Source: JAFAXD01 sp035472475
GTDB lineage: Bacteria > Pseudomonadota > Alphaproteobacteria > Rhizobiales > Xanthobacteraceae
Assembly: GCA_035472475.1 (NCBI GenBank)
Contig: DATIPA010000072.1
Span: 1-56,920, forward strand
Direction: 5' to 3'
Length of the DNA stretch: 56,920 nucleotides
Positions 7,747-15,839 of the stretch are shown piece after piece. Each line of letters begins with the position of its first letter. The first letter of the stretch is position 1. A model generated the notes under the pieces. The model ran no database searches. It was given only the letters and a program-made list of their open reading frames with translations, and was not told where the DNA came from. Position numbers and translations under genes: made by a program.

Positions 7747-7992
7747 CTAAGCGGTGCGACTGACCGTAATTCGCTTGCGAGATACGCTTTTAGCGACCGG
7801 CTTGTTCGGCACCGTACTACTTACCTCGGCGGCCTCTTTGGCGAGCCGGAGGGCGCGCAGCCGTGCGGTCTTTTCGCGCGTGGCGCGCTGGTCGGTCTCG
7901 TACTGGTTTCTCGCCTTTTGCTTTTCGGCACTGTCCCGCTGCAACCTTTGGAAGCGGTCCTCTGCCTCGGCAATTTTGGACGTGTTGGACAA
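7747..7992 (-). CDS. Small coiled-coil hypothetical protein
   Basis: An 81-residue protein from TTG 7992 with GGAGAA upstream. The first 55 residues are a charged helix suited to a coiled coil (KIAEAEDRFQRLQRDSAEKQ). The tail is Ser/Lys/Arg-rich (KPVAKSVSRKRITVSRTA). No catalytic motif or family is recognised. Confidence 0.6.
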   Translation of the reverse strand: MSNTSKIAEAEDRFQRLQRDSAEKQKARNQYETDQRATREKTARLRALRLAKEAAEVSSTVPNKPVAKSVSRKRITVSRTA

Positions 7993-8213
7993 GAGTTTTT
8001 CTCCGTTATCCCCGCCTATTCCATATAAGCACTCGACACGGCTTCGGATAGAGGACCCGCGGGGATCCCACTGGACCTAGTGAGCAGGCACCGGAGGTAG
8101 GGGGCGCATCAAGCAAAGGGTCCGTTGCAGTTCCCGCCCGAAGTTATCGCACGGATGGAAGCGTTGGTTCCGATTCATACCGCTCCTAAGCAAACACAAA
8201 TGTTAATGGCGGC

Positions 8214-8239
8214 GGAACTTCCTTCCCGGGAGGGAGGTT
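8214..8239 (+). promoter_or_regulatory. EcfG-type promoter for the RlpA-like gene
   Basis: GGAAC (8214-8218), 17 bases, then GGTT (8236-8239), about 30 bases upstream of the ATG at 8268. Confidence 0.5.
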
Positions 8240-8267
8240 TTCTAATCACCACGCTGATAGAAAACAG

Positions 8268-8807
8268 ATGTTCCGCAAAATCAAATGGGGCGCCCGCCCA
8301 TATCCCGACTACGCTGCGCTAGCGGCTTTAATAGCGATCGTACTTGGGACGTCTATTATCGCAGGTATCGTCTATACTTATGACCTCCGCCAACAAGCGC
8401 ATGACAACGGTGCTGTTTCGCACTTAGCATGTTGGCTATTCGCAAGCTGTCGAGAGGCGCCCGGTGTTGAGGGAAGAGCCGAGGCAAGGCCGGACCAGGA
8501 AGGGAAATTGACGTCGGGAGTCGCCTCCGTATATGACCGCTCCGCAGGCGGAGAGACCGCCAGCGGCCAACGCCTCGATGAAAATTCCTTAAGCGCCGCT
8601 CATCGGACCCTTCCATTTGGAACAATGGTGCGAGTGAGGAACAATCAAAACGGCCAGACGGCACTTGTACGCATTAATGATCGAGGTCCATTTGCGCCTG
8701 GCCGGGTGATTGATTTAACGCCGGCTGGAGCTCGCGCGTTAGGCTTCTCAGGGATCGCAGACGTAACGCTTGCGGTCGTCCCCCCGAATGCGCGACAACA
8801 ATACTGA
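8268..8807 (+). CDS. RlpA-like double-psi beta-barrel protein (septal ring lytic transglycosylase family)
   Basis: A 179-residue protein. Residues 14-38 form a membrane anchor (YAALAALIAIVLGTSIIAGI). From about residue 82 the RlpA fold is clear: GVASVYDRSAGGETASGQRL, then LPFGTMVRVRNNQNG, INDRGPF and RVIDLTPAGARALGF. RlpA enzymes cleave naked glycan strands of peptidoglycan at the septum or envelope. There is no SPOR domain, and an uncleaved anchor replaces the usual lipoprotein signal. A stress promoter lies immediately upstream. Confidence 0.9.
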   Translation: MFRKIKWGARPYPDYAALAALIAIVLGTSIIAGIVYTYDLRQQAHDNGAVSHLACWLFASCREAPGVEGRAEARPDQEGKLTSGVASVYDRSAGGETASGQRLDENSLSAAHRTLPFGTMVRVRNNQNGQTALVRINDRGPFAPGRVIDLTPAGARALGFSGIADVTLAVVPPNARQQY

Positions 8808-8880
8808 TCCTATTCCAAATCTGTTCGATTTTGGACAGTCTGCGGAAAGGCGAAGAGCGATGCAGCACCGGTAGGACGCA

Positions 8881-9342
8881 ATGAGCCGCGCCTTCGTCAA
8901 GGAAGCCGACAACCAGGCGCCTGAGCTTCCGGATCGTCCGGTTTCGCCGCATCGAAACTTCGTGACCCCGGAAGGACTGGCGGCGATCGAGGCCACACTC
9001 GTTCGCTTTGAGACGGCCCACAGGGCTGCGATCGACAACGGCGATCCGCAGGCTGCGTCATCCGCTCTGAGGGAAGTCCGATATTGGCGTGCGCGGCGGT
9101 CGAGCGCGGAAGTGGTCAAACCGCCGGGCGACAAGACCGAAGCGTCATTCGGGACAACAGTTCGCCTGCGCAGGGATAACGGCCGCGAGCAGACGTTCCG
9201 TATTGTGGGCGAGGATGAAGCCGATCCGGTCCTCGGCACGGTTTCCTATACGTCTCCGCTCGCGCATGCGCTGGTAGGTCACGGGGTGGGAGAGACAGTC
9301 GAGATTGCCGGACGGGAAGCCGTCATCTTGGAGATTGAATAG
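8881..9342 (+). CDS. GreA/GreB family elongation factor-like protein
   Basis: A 153-residue protein. A short coiled-coil N-terminus (FVTPEGLAAIEATLVRFE, then AASSALREVRYWRARRSSAE) is followed by the C-terminal FKBP-like GreA/B domain: FGTTVRLRRDNGREQTFRIV, GEDEADPVLGTVSYTSPLA and VGHGVGETVEI. Gre factors rescue backtracked RNA polymerase through acidic residues at the coiled-coil tip. Here the coiled coil is shorter than in GreA, so a Gre-related regulator is also possible. Confidence 0.85.
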   Translation: MSRAFVKEADNQAPELPDRPVSPHRNFVTPEGLAAIEATLVRFETAHRAAIDNGDPQAASSALREVRYWRARRSSAEVVKPPGDKTEASFGTTVRLRRDNGREQTFRIVGEDEADPVLGTVSYTSPLAHALVGHGVGETVEIAGREAVILEIE

Positions 9343-9416
9343 AGGCGCATTCGCCATGCGCGGACTCAAGGCGCTTGAGGCTCGTCTGCGCGAGCCTGAT
9401 CCGCACACCAGCCGTC

Positions 9417-10187
9417 TCAGCTGGCGTCTCCGGTTCGAGCCGGAGCTTCGACATAGTTCGACGGGAAAATTGACGGATCCGGGCGAAGTTGCAAATAGGC
9501 CGGGTCGAACCCTGCAACCGACCGTAGTCGCTCCCAATCGTGTACGCGGACTTCGTTCGCCCTGAAAGTGATCAAATCGTCTTCGCGCAGACGTTTCAAA
9601 CTCTTGTTCACATGCACCAGCGACAACCCCATTGCATCGGCCAGATCCGACTGCGTTATGGGCAACTCATAGGTTTCACCTTGGGCTCTGCCAATCGCCT
9701 GTAGGCGGGTCCCAATCTCGCAAAGCAAATGGGCAATGCGCTCCTGGGCTGTGCGTCGTCCCAGATTTATTAGCCACTGCCGATAGAGCGCTGCATCGAG
9801 CATCGTGTCCCGCCAAAGCGCAAGCTCAATGCCTGGATACTTCTCCATGGCGTCGAAGATTTTCTGGCGTGAGATCGTCGCTATCCGACTATTGTTGAGG
9901 GTTGCTACGGTGTGATCCATTTTACCGGTCAACAGCGCGCGCAGGTCGCAGATGTCGCCGGGTATCAGAAACGCCATTATCTGGCGCCGGCCCTCGCCCA
10001 ACAGTTTATATCGGCAAGCAAACCCGTCGATGATGAGACTGAGTTCTGCCGGCCAATGCCCGTCGGCGACAATGTCCGTTCGCGCCTGCACATCGTGCAC
10101 GCGAGCAGGCATGGATTGCAAAATGTCGATTTCCAGTTCAGACAGCTGAATAAAATGCGCGAGCTTGCGCGCAAAAGACGCTGGCAT
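9417..10187 (-). CDS. Crp/Fnr family transcriptional regulator
   Basis: A 256-residue protein from ATG 10187 with a GGAGAAGG site. A cyclic-nucleotide-binding-type beta roll occupies about residues 15-140 (LSLIIDGFACRYKLLGEGRR, FLIPGDICDLRALLTGKMDH). The dimer helix follows (LWRDTMLDAALYRQWLINLG), then a winged helix with the recognition element SDLADAMGLSLVHVNKSLKR. There is no Fnr-type cysteine cluster, so oxygen sensing through an iron-sulfur cluster is unlikely. This subgroup is common in Bradyrhizobium; the ligand and targets are unknown. Confidence 0.9.
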   Translation of the reverse strand: MPASFARKLAHFIQLSELEIDILQSMPARVHDVQARTDIVADGHWPAELSLIIDGFACRYKLLGEGRRQIMAFLIPGDICDLRALLTGKMDHTVATLNNSRIATISRQKIFDAMEKYPGIELALWRDTMLDAALYRQWLINLGRRTAQERIAHLLCEIGTRLQAIGRAQGETYELPITQSDLADAMGLSLVHVNKSLKRLREDDLITFRANEVRVHDWERLRSVAGFDPAYLQLRPDPSIFPSNYVEAPARTGDAS

Positions 10188-10277
10188 TGCCCCGTACCTT
10201 CTCCGCAGGCGGCCGGAACAGAACGCCTGCAGTATTGCCGCCCCCAAAAAGACGCCGCGTAGATGATCCGCGGCGAT

Positions 10278-10508
10278 CTAGACTCCGGCCGGCTTCCCGA
10301 GCGCGGCGAGGACGTTGGCGCGTATCTCGGCGGCGCTGCGCACGCCCCGACTCGCGATCTTCACAATCTCCTTCGCGATGATTTCCGTGAACGGGTCATT
10401 GCGATCCGCAAGTCTAAGGTCAGCCAGCAGATCCTCATAAGCACGCCCCATGGCTTCAACTGCCTCGGGCTCGAACGTGGTGTTCTTCAGCAGTCGATAG
10501 ATTGTCAT
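10278..10508 (-). CDS. Conserved-looking small hypothetical protein
   Basis: A 76-residue helical protein starting MTIYRLLKNTTFEPEAVEAM and containing AYEDLLADLRLADRNDPFTE. No membrane segment, metal site or DNA-binding motif was seen. I recall similar short proteins in rhizobial genomes but no assigned function. It lies just upstream of the Crp/Fnr gene on the same strand. Confidence 0.65.
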   Translation of the reverse strand: MTIYRLLKNTTFEPEAVEAMGRAYEDLLADLRLADRNDPFTEIIAKEIVKIASRGVRSAAEIRANVLAALGKPAGV

Positions 10509-10699
10509 TTCTGTCGCATCGTGTAGCGCTGAGAGATACCACGGCCTGTTTGGCCGCCGGTCAAGCAGATAATCGTTTGTATTTTCAGCAGAAAATGCCG
10601 AAGGCCCAATTGGCTGACTTCAGAGTTTAGGGCTACAATGGGTATCTTACTTATTTGACGTATGCGAGGTAAAAGGTGTCTAGCGCTCCCTTAGCGCTA

Positions 10700-10736
10700 T
10701 TGACTTGTAAAATGTAAATGAGTAATTTTACTCATT
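10700..10736 (+). promoter_or_regulatory. Promoter with overlapping palindromic operator
   Basis: TTGACT (10700-10705) is spaced 17 bases from TAATTT (10723-10728), a sigma-70-like promoter in an AT-rich patch. A 9-bp inverted repeat (AATGAGTAA 10717-10725 and TTACTCATT 10728-10736) covers the -10. The gene 25 bases downstream encodes a small DNA-binding protein, so autorepression is the likely reading. Confidence 0.6.
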
Positions 10737-10760
10737 ATTAGTTCTTGGCGAGGATTCATC

Positions 10761-10994
10761 ATGGGCGAATTGGCTCGTGGCGAGCGGCTACAAATCATGC
10801 TGACCGACGGCGAATTGGCTGCAGTCGACGACTGGCGTTTCCGCAAGAGAATGCCTAGCCGCGCGTCTGCCGTGCGCGAACTCCTGAAGCGGGGGTTGCA
10901 GGCCGAAGGCTTCGTTTTGGCAGAGAATGGAAGCAAGTCTAAGGACTACGGAGTTATCGCCGAGCCCAAGAGTGTCGCGCGAAAATCGCGCTAG
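10761..10994 (+). CDS. Ribbon-helix-helix type DNA-binding protein
   Basis: A 77-residue protein from ATG 10761 (GCGAGGA upstream). Residues 8-45 fit a ribbon-helix-helix fold: a short strand (RLQIMLTDG), helix A (ELAAVDDWRFRKR) and helix B (SRASAVRELLKRGLQAEG). The C-terminus is basic and disordered (KSVARKSR). Such proteins repress their own promoters or serve as antitoxins, but no toxin gene is adjacent. The palindrome over its promoter fits autoregulation. Confidence 0.75.
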   Translation: MGELARGERLQIMLTDGELAAVDDWRFRKRMPSRASAVRELLKRGLQAEGFVLAENGSKSKDYGVIAEPKSVARKSR

Positions 10995-11105
10995 GTCGTA
11001 AGGTAGGCCTCAACACCGCCCTTCCCCTGCAGGGGCCGGAGCGCGGCGCCGTCTGGCACGCACATCTCCTTGGGGACTGTCATCGCGTGTGCCTGCCTGC
11101 CGCCG

Positions 11106-12116
11106 TTATCCCCCGGAGTACCCTCCGATAATCGGCAGCACCTCGCCGGTGATGTAACTCGAGCAGCAGGGGGCTGCCAGAAACACGTAGGCCGGAGCGA
11201 TTTCCTCGGGCTGTGCCGGCCGCTTCATCGGCACGTCGCTACCGAATTTTTCGACGCGCGCCGCGGGTTTGTCGGCCGCATTGAGCGGGGTCCAAACCGG
11301 ACCCGGGGCGACGGCATTAACCCGGATGCCGCGGTCCACCAGGTTGGTCGCCAGCGACCGTGCAAACGCGTGGATCGCGCCCTTGGTCATCGAATAGTCA
11401 AGCAGGTCCTTATTGCCGAGCAGCCCGGTGACCGAGCCGGTCATGATGATCGCGCCGCCGTTTTTCATGGCCGCAACGGCGGCCTTTGCCATGTGGAAAT
11501 AACCATAGATGTTGGTCTTGATCGTGCGGTCGAAATGTTCGTCCGACAGATCCTCCAGACGCCCCGCATGTTCCTGGAACGCCGCGTTGTTGACCAGGAT
11601 ATCGAGCCGTCCAAACTTCTCGACCGTTGTCTGCACCGCAAACCGGCAGAATTCCGGATCGGCCACATCGCCCGAGAGCGATATGCACCGGCGGCCCTCG
11701 TTTTCGACTGCGCGCTTGGTATCTTCGGCGTCGTCTTCTTCGTCGAGATAGGCGATCGCGACGTCCGCCCCTTCGCGCGCAAACAGCACCGCGACCGCCC
11801 GGCCGATGCCCGAGTCGCCGCCGGTAATGAGCGCCACCATATCGAGAAGCTTGTCCGACCCCTTGTAACCGGGAGCATTGTACATCGGCCCTGGTTCCAG
11901 ATCGCGCTCGCGACCAGGCTTTGCAAGATGCTGAGCCGGCAAGGGCGGTTTGGGATAAGGGCGCGAGCCTGCCTGCATGGCGCCGGGTTCTTTGTTCTTT
12001 ATTGATCGCCTGTCCTTGCGGTCGACCTGCCGTTGGATGGCGCGTCCGTTGGCCGCGATCGCGCGGGCCTTTTCGGCGAAAGCGCGGCCCTTGGCGGTCT
12101 GCGACTTGTTCGGCAT
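11106..12116 (-). CDS. SDR family oxidoreductase (YghA/GhdG-like)
   Basis: A 336-residue protein. ATG 12116 is chosen because AGAGGAA precedes it. A basic 80-residue extension ends in a segment typical of long YghA-like SDRs (GRERDLEPGPMYNAPGYKGS). The Rossmann motif TGGDSGIG follows, then the NNAA motif, the catalytic Ser in MTGSVTGLLG and YxxxK (YSMTKGAIHAFARSLA). The enzyme should reduce or oxidise a carbonyl/alcohol with NAD(P)H; the substrate is unknown. A perfect EcfG promoter precedes it, in line with the stress role of homologues. Confidence 0.92.
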   Translation of the reverse strand: MPNKSQTAKGRAFAEKARAIAANGRAIQRQVDRKDRRSIKNKEPGAMQAGSRPYPKPPLPAQHLAKPGRERDLEPGPMYNAPGYKGSDKLLDMVALITGGDSGIGRAVAVLFAREGADVAIAYLDEEDDAEDTKRAVENEGRRCISLSGDVADPEFCRFAVQTTVEKFGRLDILVNNAAFQEHAGRLEDLSDEHFDRTIKTNIYGYFHMAKAAVAAMKNGGAIIMTGSVTGLLGNKDLLDYSMTKGAIHAFARSLATNLVDRGIRVNAVAPGPVWTPLNAADKPAARVEKFGSDVPMKRPAQPEEIAPAYVFLAAPCCSSYITGEVLPIIGGYSGG

Positions 12117-12152
12117 GGCCAATTCCTCTTTTGCAGGCTCGACTGCAAGGGA

Positions 12153-12177
12153 AACGCTCGCGAACTAGCGGCGTTCC
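12153..12177 (-). promoter_or_regulatory. EcfG-type promoter for the SDR gene
   Basis: GGAAC (12173-12177), 16 bases, then CGTT (12153-12156) on the minus strand, 37 bases upstream of the ATG. Exact consensus. Confidence 0.7.
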
Positions 12178-12223
12178 GGGCAGCCCAGGAGAAATCAGCG
12201 CGGCGCTTGCAGCGGGAGCGATG

Positions 12224-13063
12224 TCATGCGGCCCTGCCGGGCCGTGTCGCACCGCGGCGCGCATTGCGGCGGGGTTTGTGCCGATCGGCGCTCTTGATGC
12301 TCTGACGCAGGGCATCCATCAGGTTGATCACGTTGCTCGGCTTCTCGGCGGGCTTCTCGACCTCGATCTTTTTTCCGGCCGCCTTCTTCTGCACAAGCTT
12401 GCGCAACGCGGTTTCGTACTTGTCCTTGAACGTCTTTGGATCGAAGTGGGCGGTCTTGGTTTCAAGGATATGTTCCGCGAGCTTCAGCATATCCTTGGCA
12501 ATGCGCACATTCGGAATATCGCTAAAATACGGTCTGGCATCCCGTACTTCGTAGTCATAACGCAACGTCGTCCCAAGCAACCCTTTCTCGCAGGGTTCGA
12601 GCGCGATCACGTGCTCGCGATTCGCCATCACGACGCGACCGAGCGCGACGCGATCCTTGTCGCGCATGGCTTCCCTGATGACGGCAAAGGCATCGGCCCC
12701 CACCTTCCCGGTGGGTGCGATGTAATAGGGCCGATCCATGTAGCGCTTGTCGATCTCCTCGCGCGGCACAAAACTGTCGATATCGATCGTGTGTGTGCTT
12801 TCGATCTGGATGGCTTCCAGTTCGTCTTCGTCGACCTCGACATACTGACCCTTGCGCACCTCGTAACCCCGGCCCTTGTCCTCCCGATCGACGACCTTGC
12901 CGGTTTCCTCGTCGACCATTTGCTGCCGGAGCCGATGGCCGGTTTTCCTGTTGATCTGGTGAAAGTGGGTCTTCTCGGCCTGTGAGACTGCCGGGAACAG
13001 CTCGATCGGGCACGTGACCAGCGAAAGCCGCAAATAGCCCTTCCAATAAGCGCGCAAAGCCAT
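12224..13063 (-). CDS. ku: Ku protein, non-homologous end joining
   Basis: A 279-residue protein with the bacterial Ku core: MALRAYWKGYLRLSLVTCPI at the N-terminus, FHQINRKTGHRLRQQMVDEE, GYEVRKGQYVEVDEDELEAI, then RPYYIAPTG and ALEPCEKGLLGTTLRYDYEV. Ku dimers ring broken DNA ends and recruit ligase LigD. The C-terminal tail after about residue 240 is Lys/Arg-rich, as in many rhizobial Ku proteins, and may bind DNA. No ligD is in the window. The gene lies among stress genes, as expected for a stationary-phase repair factor. Confidence 0.96.
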   Translation of the reverse strand: MALRAYWKGYLRLSLVTCPIELFPAVSQAEKTHFHQINRKTGHRLRQQMVDEETGKVVDREDKGRGYEVRKGQYVEVDEDELEAIQIESTHTIDIDSFVPREEIDKRYMDRPYYIAPTGKVGADAFAVIREAMRDKDRVALGRVVMANREHVIALEPCEKGLLGTTLRYDYEVRDARPYFSDIPNVRIAKDMLKLAEHILETKTAHFDPKTFKDKYETALRKLVQKKAAGKKIEVEKPAEKPSNVINLMDALRQSIKSADRHKPRRNARRGATRPGRAA

Positions 13064-13159
13064 CTCGATCCTTCCCGATCCTAATTGACGCCACTCTTCG
13101 CTGTTTGCTGAGCAATCAAGTCAAAAGGACTTTGTAGCTCAACACATGCTGTACGCGGT

Positions 13160-13636
13160 TCAAGCCCTATTGAGATCAGGAACATCTTCTCCCAGCGCGG
13201 TCGCCAAATCGATTTGATGATCCTGTTCCTGAACAAGGATCTGCCGTATCTGCTCCGCCATTGCAAACTCGCCAAGCGCTTCACATTGACGAACCCTCTC
13301 CCGATAATTCCGAATCGTTTCTCCCTCATTGTTAAGATCAAAACGAAGCATTTCGCGAGCGTCGTCCGAAACTCGCACTGGCTTTGGAGTAACCGTAGGC
13401 ATTTTGCCCAGATAGTCGATCTGGCGTGAAATAATGAGAGCGTGCTGGAGCTCCTGTTGGGCATGAGTCTCCAATTGCTCGGCGATATTCATAAATTCGG
13501 CGCCTTTCATCACCTGCGAATACACTACATAAGCGATAATTGCTTGGTACTCACGAGATAAGTCCTCATTCAAAAGCTCCGCTAATTTGGCTCGAGAGAT
13601 TTTAACGTTAGTATCGCCCGGTTTGTTTTTCTTCAT
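13160..13636 (-). CDS. Ferritin-like (bacterioferritin/Dps-type) protein
   Basis: A 158-residue four-helix-bundle protein from ATG 13636 with an AAGGAG site. Metal-ligand-like residues occur in LSREYQAIIAYVVYSQVMKG, in ETHAQQELQHALIIS (ExxxxxEExxH-like), in NEGETIRNYRERVRQCEALG and in LVQEQDHQIDLATALGED. The EQDHQIDL segment is typical of ferritin-like and encapsulin-cargo-like proteins. Likely roles are iron storage or peroxide-linked iron oxidation. No heme-binding Met was assigned. Confidence 0.85.
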   Translation of the reverse strand: MKKNKPGDTNVKISRAKLAELLNEDLSREYQAIIAYVVYSQVMKGAEFMNIAEQLETHAQQELQHALIISRQIDYLGKMPTVTPKPVRVSDDAREMLRFDLNNEGETIRNYRERVRQCEALGEFAMAEQIRQILVQEQDHQIDLATALGEDVPDLNRA

Positions 13637-13932
13637 CAGATACTCCTTCACGAGCTACGGGCGCTACCCACAGTTCGCTGTTGAATGTCGCCCTGCATGA
13701 TTGAAAACTAATACCTTTTTGGAAGCGTCCGCACAGAACCGTCGCCAATCACCGCTTCACTCGATAACGGTAGGATCCGATGCCACTGGATGAGATGATG
13801 CATAGCGTAGGCGTACGCGCCGGTCGCGCGCGTGCGAGGTGCTCGAACGCCGCGCGATGTTGGCAGCTCTTCTGTGCAGACCCCCTAGCACACGCAATGG
13901 CCAGAAATGCCTCGACCCTATGAACGCTCACC

Positions 13933-14817
13933 TTAGATTGCCCTTGGCGTGAGCACACGGTCGTTCCACGTGCCGTCGCGCAACTGGCCGCCTTCCACTG
14001 CCGCCAAGCTGGCAGCGAACGCGCCGAGCAGCAGAGAGGCCGTCAGCCAGAACGAGAATTGTGCCGTTGAGCGACGTATCCGGTCGGCTGACGCTTTGGC
14101 GTCGGCAACGACGTCGGTAACACGCCTTTCCGCTTCCGGCTGGCTCAGGCCGGTGCGCGCTGCGACGAGCCGGGCAACATAGGCGCGATCATCAGCGCTA
14201 AGATCCCCGCTATCACGAAAGCTTGCCATCCAAAGCCTGAGGACTTCAGCTCGTGTGGCGTTGAGCGATGGACTGGTAGCCGTTTGTTCGCCTGCGGAAG
14301 ATTGGCTCCCGGCCGCCGGCGTCGCGCCCCCATCGGATCGAAACAGCCTGTCGACGAAAATCTGCCCGGGGTTATTGGTTTGAGCCGCCTGACCGGCTGC
14401 ATTACCCGCCAGCACACCGCTCGCAATGTGCGAGGTCGCGGCGCCCAAGACGCTGGCGAGCAACACCGTCGCAAACGCCCACGCGAGGAAGCCATGCGCG
14501 GTGTCGCGAAAGAACACCTCGTTGGTATGAATTCCAACCCATTTCGTGCGCAAGCGCGCGGCTAGATAACCCCCAACGGCAGAAGCCATCACCGCGGTGC
14601 AGCAAAGATAGATGCCTGCGCCCACCTTAAATGTAGTTGTTGATAAGCCGGAGTCGGGCCACGGCGAGATAACGGACAGGCCCAGTCCCGCCCCGAGGGA
14701 GGCCAGCACTAGGCTCAATGCTGCGGCGCCGATCGCACCGGCTGCAATGGCGGGCCAAGACACGCCTGAATTCTGGATATCCACCACAGTCGCGCTGGGG
14801 GTCGTGACGATTTCCAT
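13933..14817 (-). CDS. Multi-pass membrane protein of unknown function
   Basis: A 294-residue protein. Three hydrophobic segments lie in the first 125 residues (VSWPAIAAGAIGAAALSLVL, VGAGIYLCCTAVMASAVGGY, FLAWAFATVLLASVLGAATS). A periplasmic or cytosolic loop follows, with a helical RYVARLVAARTGLSQ-like region (about residues 190-235), and a last membrane helix at about 250-270 (FSFWLTASLLLGAFAASLAA). I recall similar unnamed membrane proteins in Bradyrhizobium. The loop has a SPEAE-type acidic helix pattern of no clear function. Confidence 0.75.
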   Translation of the reverse strand: MEIVTTPSATVVDIQNSGVSWPAIAAGAIGAAALSLVLASLGAGLGLSVISPWPDSGLSTTTFKVGAGIYLCCTAVMASAVGGYLAARLRTKWVGIHTNEVFFRDTAHGFLAWAFATVLLASVLGAATSHIASGVLAGNAAGQAAQTNNPGQIFVDRLFRSDGGATPAAGSQSSAGEQTATSPSLNATRAEVLRLWMASFRDSGDLSADDRAYVARLVAARTGLSQPEAERRVTDVVADAKASADRIRRSTAQFSFWLTASLLLGAFAASLAAVEGGQLRDGTWNDRVLTPRAI

Positions 14818-15283
14818 GAGCTAATCTCCAAATCTTGGGCGCCGCGTTCCAACGGGACCTAGCGCCTTATAATTGTGCCGCAGGACCAAAAGTTCCTCCG
14901 GCGCAAGTGCAATCAGCCAAGAAAATCATCGAGTGTTTGTTTGGGACGTGAATGGGAGATCGCCCGCTATCACTTGCTGATAACGACCTGGGGCTATTTC
15001 GTCGGCTCACCAACCGATCCGCTGACCGGATCAACCTAGCTCGGTTGGCGCTTCGAGCCGAAGAGCTATCGTTAAACCGACCATCCCCCTTTTCCAAATA
15101 AGCAGAGATTGGGTCACGGGCGTGGAACTTTATTGTTTCTATCGGTTTTCCTAGGCGTCTCACAGAAACCGGCCGCTTGATAGCCGGCGCGCTGCGCAGC
15201 CCTACCGTTATTGAACGTGGCGACCTGTGGGACGGCACTTGTAATTACGACAATCGGTCTGACAAACCTTGAAAGGAAATTCG
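14818..15283. other. Intergenic, nothing recognised
   Basis: No convincing gene was found. Open frames on either strand here give Ser/Arg-rich non-protein-like peptides. A GGAAC at 15123-15127 has GGTT only at 15-base spacing, so it was not called a promoter. Confidence 0.3.
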
Positions 15284-15364
15284 ATGGGCCGCTCGATATT
15301 GTTATGGCTGCTTGGAGTACCAATCCCAATCATTATTTTGATTGCGCTCTTCGCGCATCACTAG
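15284..15364 (+). CDS. 26-residue hydrophobic microprotein
   Basis: From ATG 15284, preceded by GAAAGGAAATTCG, the frame reads MGRSILLWLLGVPIPIIILI and ends in a His pair before TAG 15362-15364. One membrane helix with a Pro-x-Pro kink takes up nearly the whole protein. I recall near-identical microproteins in rhizobial genomes, usually unannotated. Function unknown. Confidence 0.65.
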   Translation: MGRSILLWLLGVPIPIIILIALFAHH

Positions 15365-15624
15365 GCGAATCAAACTCATTCCACCGTGATCTTGGGCTGG
15401 AAGACATCGCCAAGTTCAGCGAATGCGGAGACAACCAGCCCACTAACAAGAAAGCGAATCGCGTATTCCGTCATGGCAAGACGCCGGGCCTCGCCGCGCA
15501 GCCCGCAGAGGGATCCTTCCCAAATAGTCATGACTGAAAACAACACCCATCCTTATTGCCAGGTTCCGCGGTCCGGCCACGAGCCGGGCAGGTCAATTGC
15601 CCCGAATTGCGATGTCGCGCCGTC

Positions 15625-15661
15625 AAAAAAAATCCCGCCGCAGACAGGCGCTCGCGGCGGG
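15625..15661 (-). terminator. Intrinsic terminator (minus strand) without an obvious gene
   Basis: On the minus strand an 8-bp stem CCCGCCGC / GCGGCGGG (15654-15661 with 15634-15641) is followed by an A and then eight T residues (15625-15632 complement). No minus-strand gene lies directly upstream, so a small RNA starting between about 15670 and 15780 is possible. Confidence 0.7.
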
Positions 15662-15791
15662 GACAGCAACCAGGATCCTGAGGAGTTCCTGTCGGCGCTT
15701 TGATACCCGGCTGGCGCGCAGCCGACTATTAAATAAGACATAGGCGCGCACTGCTCCCGTCACGGGCGCGCCTTCCCGAGAGCTCTCGTGC

Positions 15792-15816
15792 GGAACTCTC
15801 AGGCTGATCCCGGGTT
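15792..15816 (+). promoter_or_regulatory. EcfG-type promoter for topoisomerase IB
   Basis: GGAAC (15792-15796), 16 bases, then GGTT (15813-15816), 24 bases before the GTG start at 15840. Confidence 0.6.
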
Positions 15817-15839
15817 GCTAATGCCGCAGAGGTCACGCC

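Larger units (their letters stand above)
15365..15839. other. Intergenic stretch with an orphan minus-strand terminator
   Basis: No protein gene is supported. A plus-strand frame ending at 15703 has non-protein-like composition and runs through the terminator hairpin. The topoisomerase promoter is at its right end. Confidence 0.35.

Noticed and set aside
15123..15146. EcfG-type promoter before the 26-residue gene
   Set aside because: GGAAC is present but GGTT lies at 15-base spacing, outside the usual 16-17, and it is about 140 bases from the start codon.
14867..15238. 123-residue minus-strand frame
   Set aside because: Ser/Arg-rich composition with no ribosome site or recognisable domain; it reads as a chance frame in GC-rich intergenic DNA.
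15386..15703. 105-residue plus-strand frame
   Set aside because: It runs through the minus-strand terminator hairpin and its A-tract, has no clear start and lacks protein-like composition.
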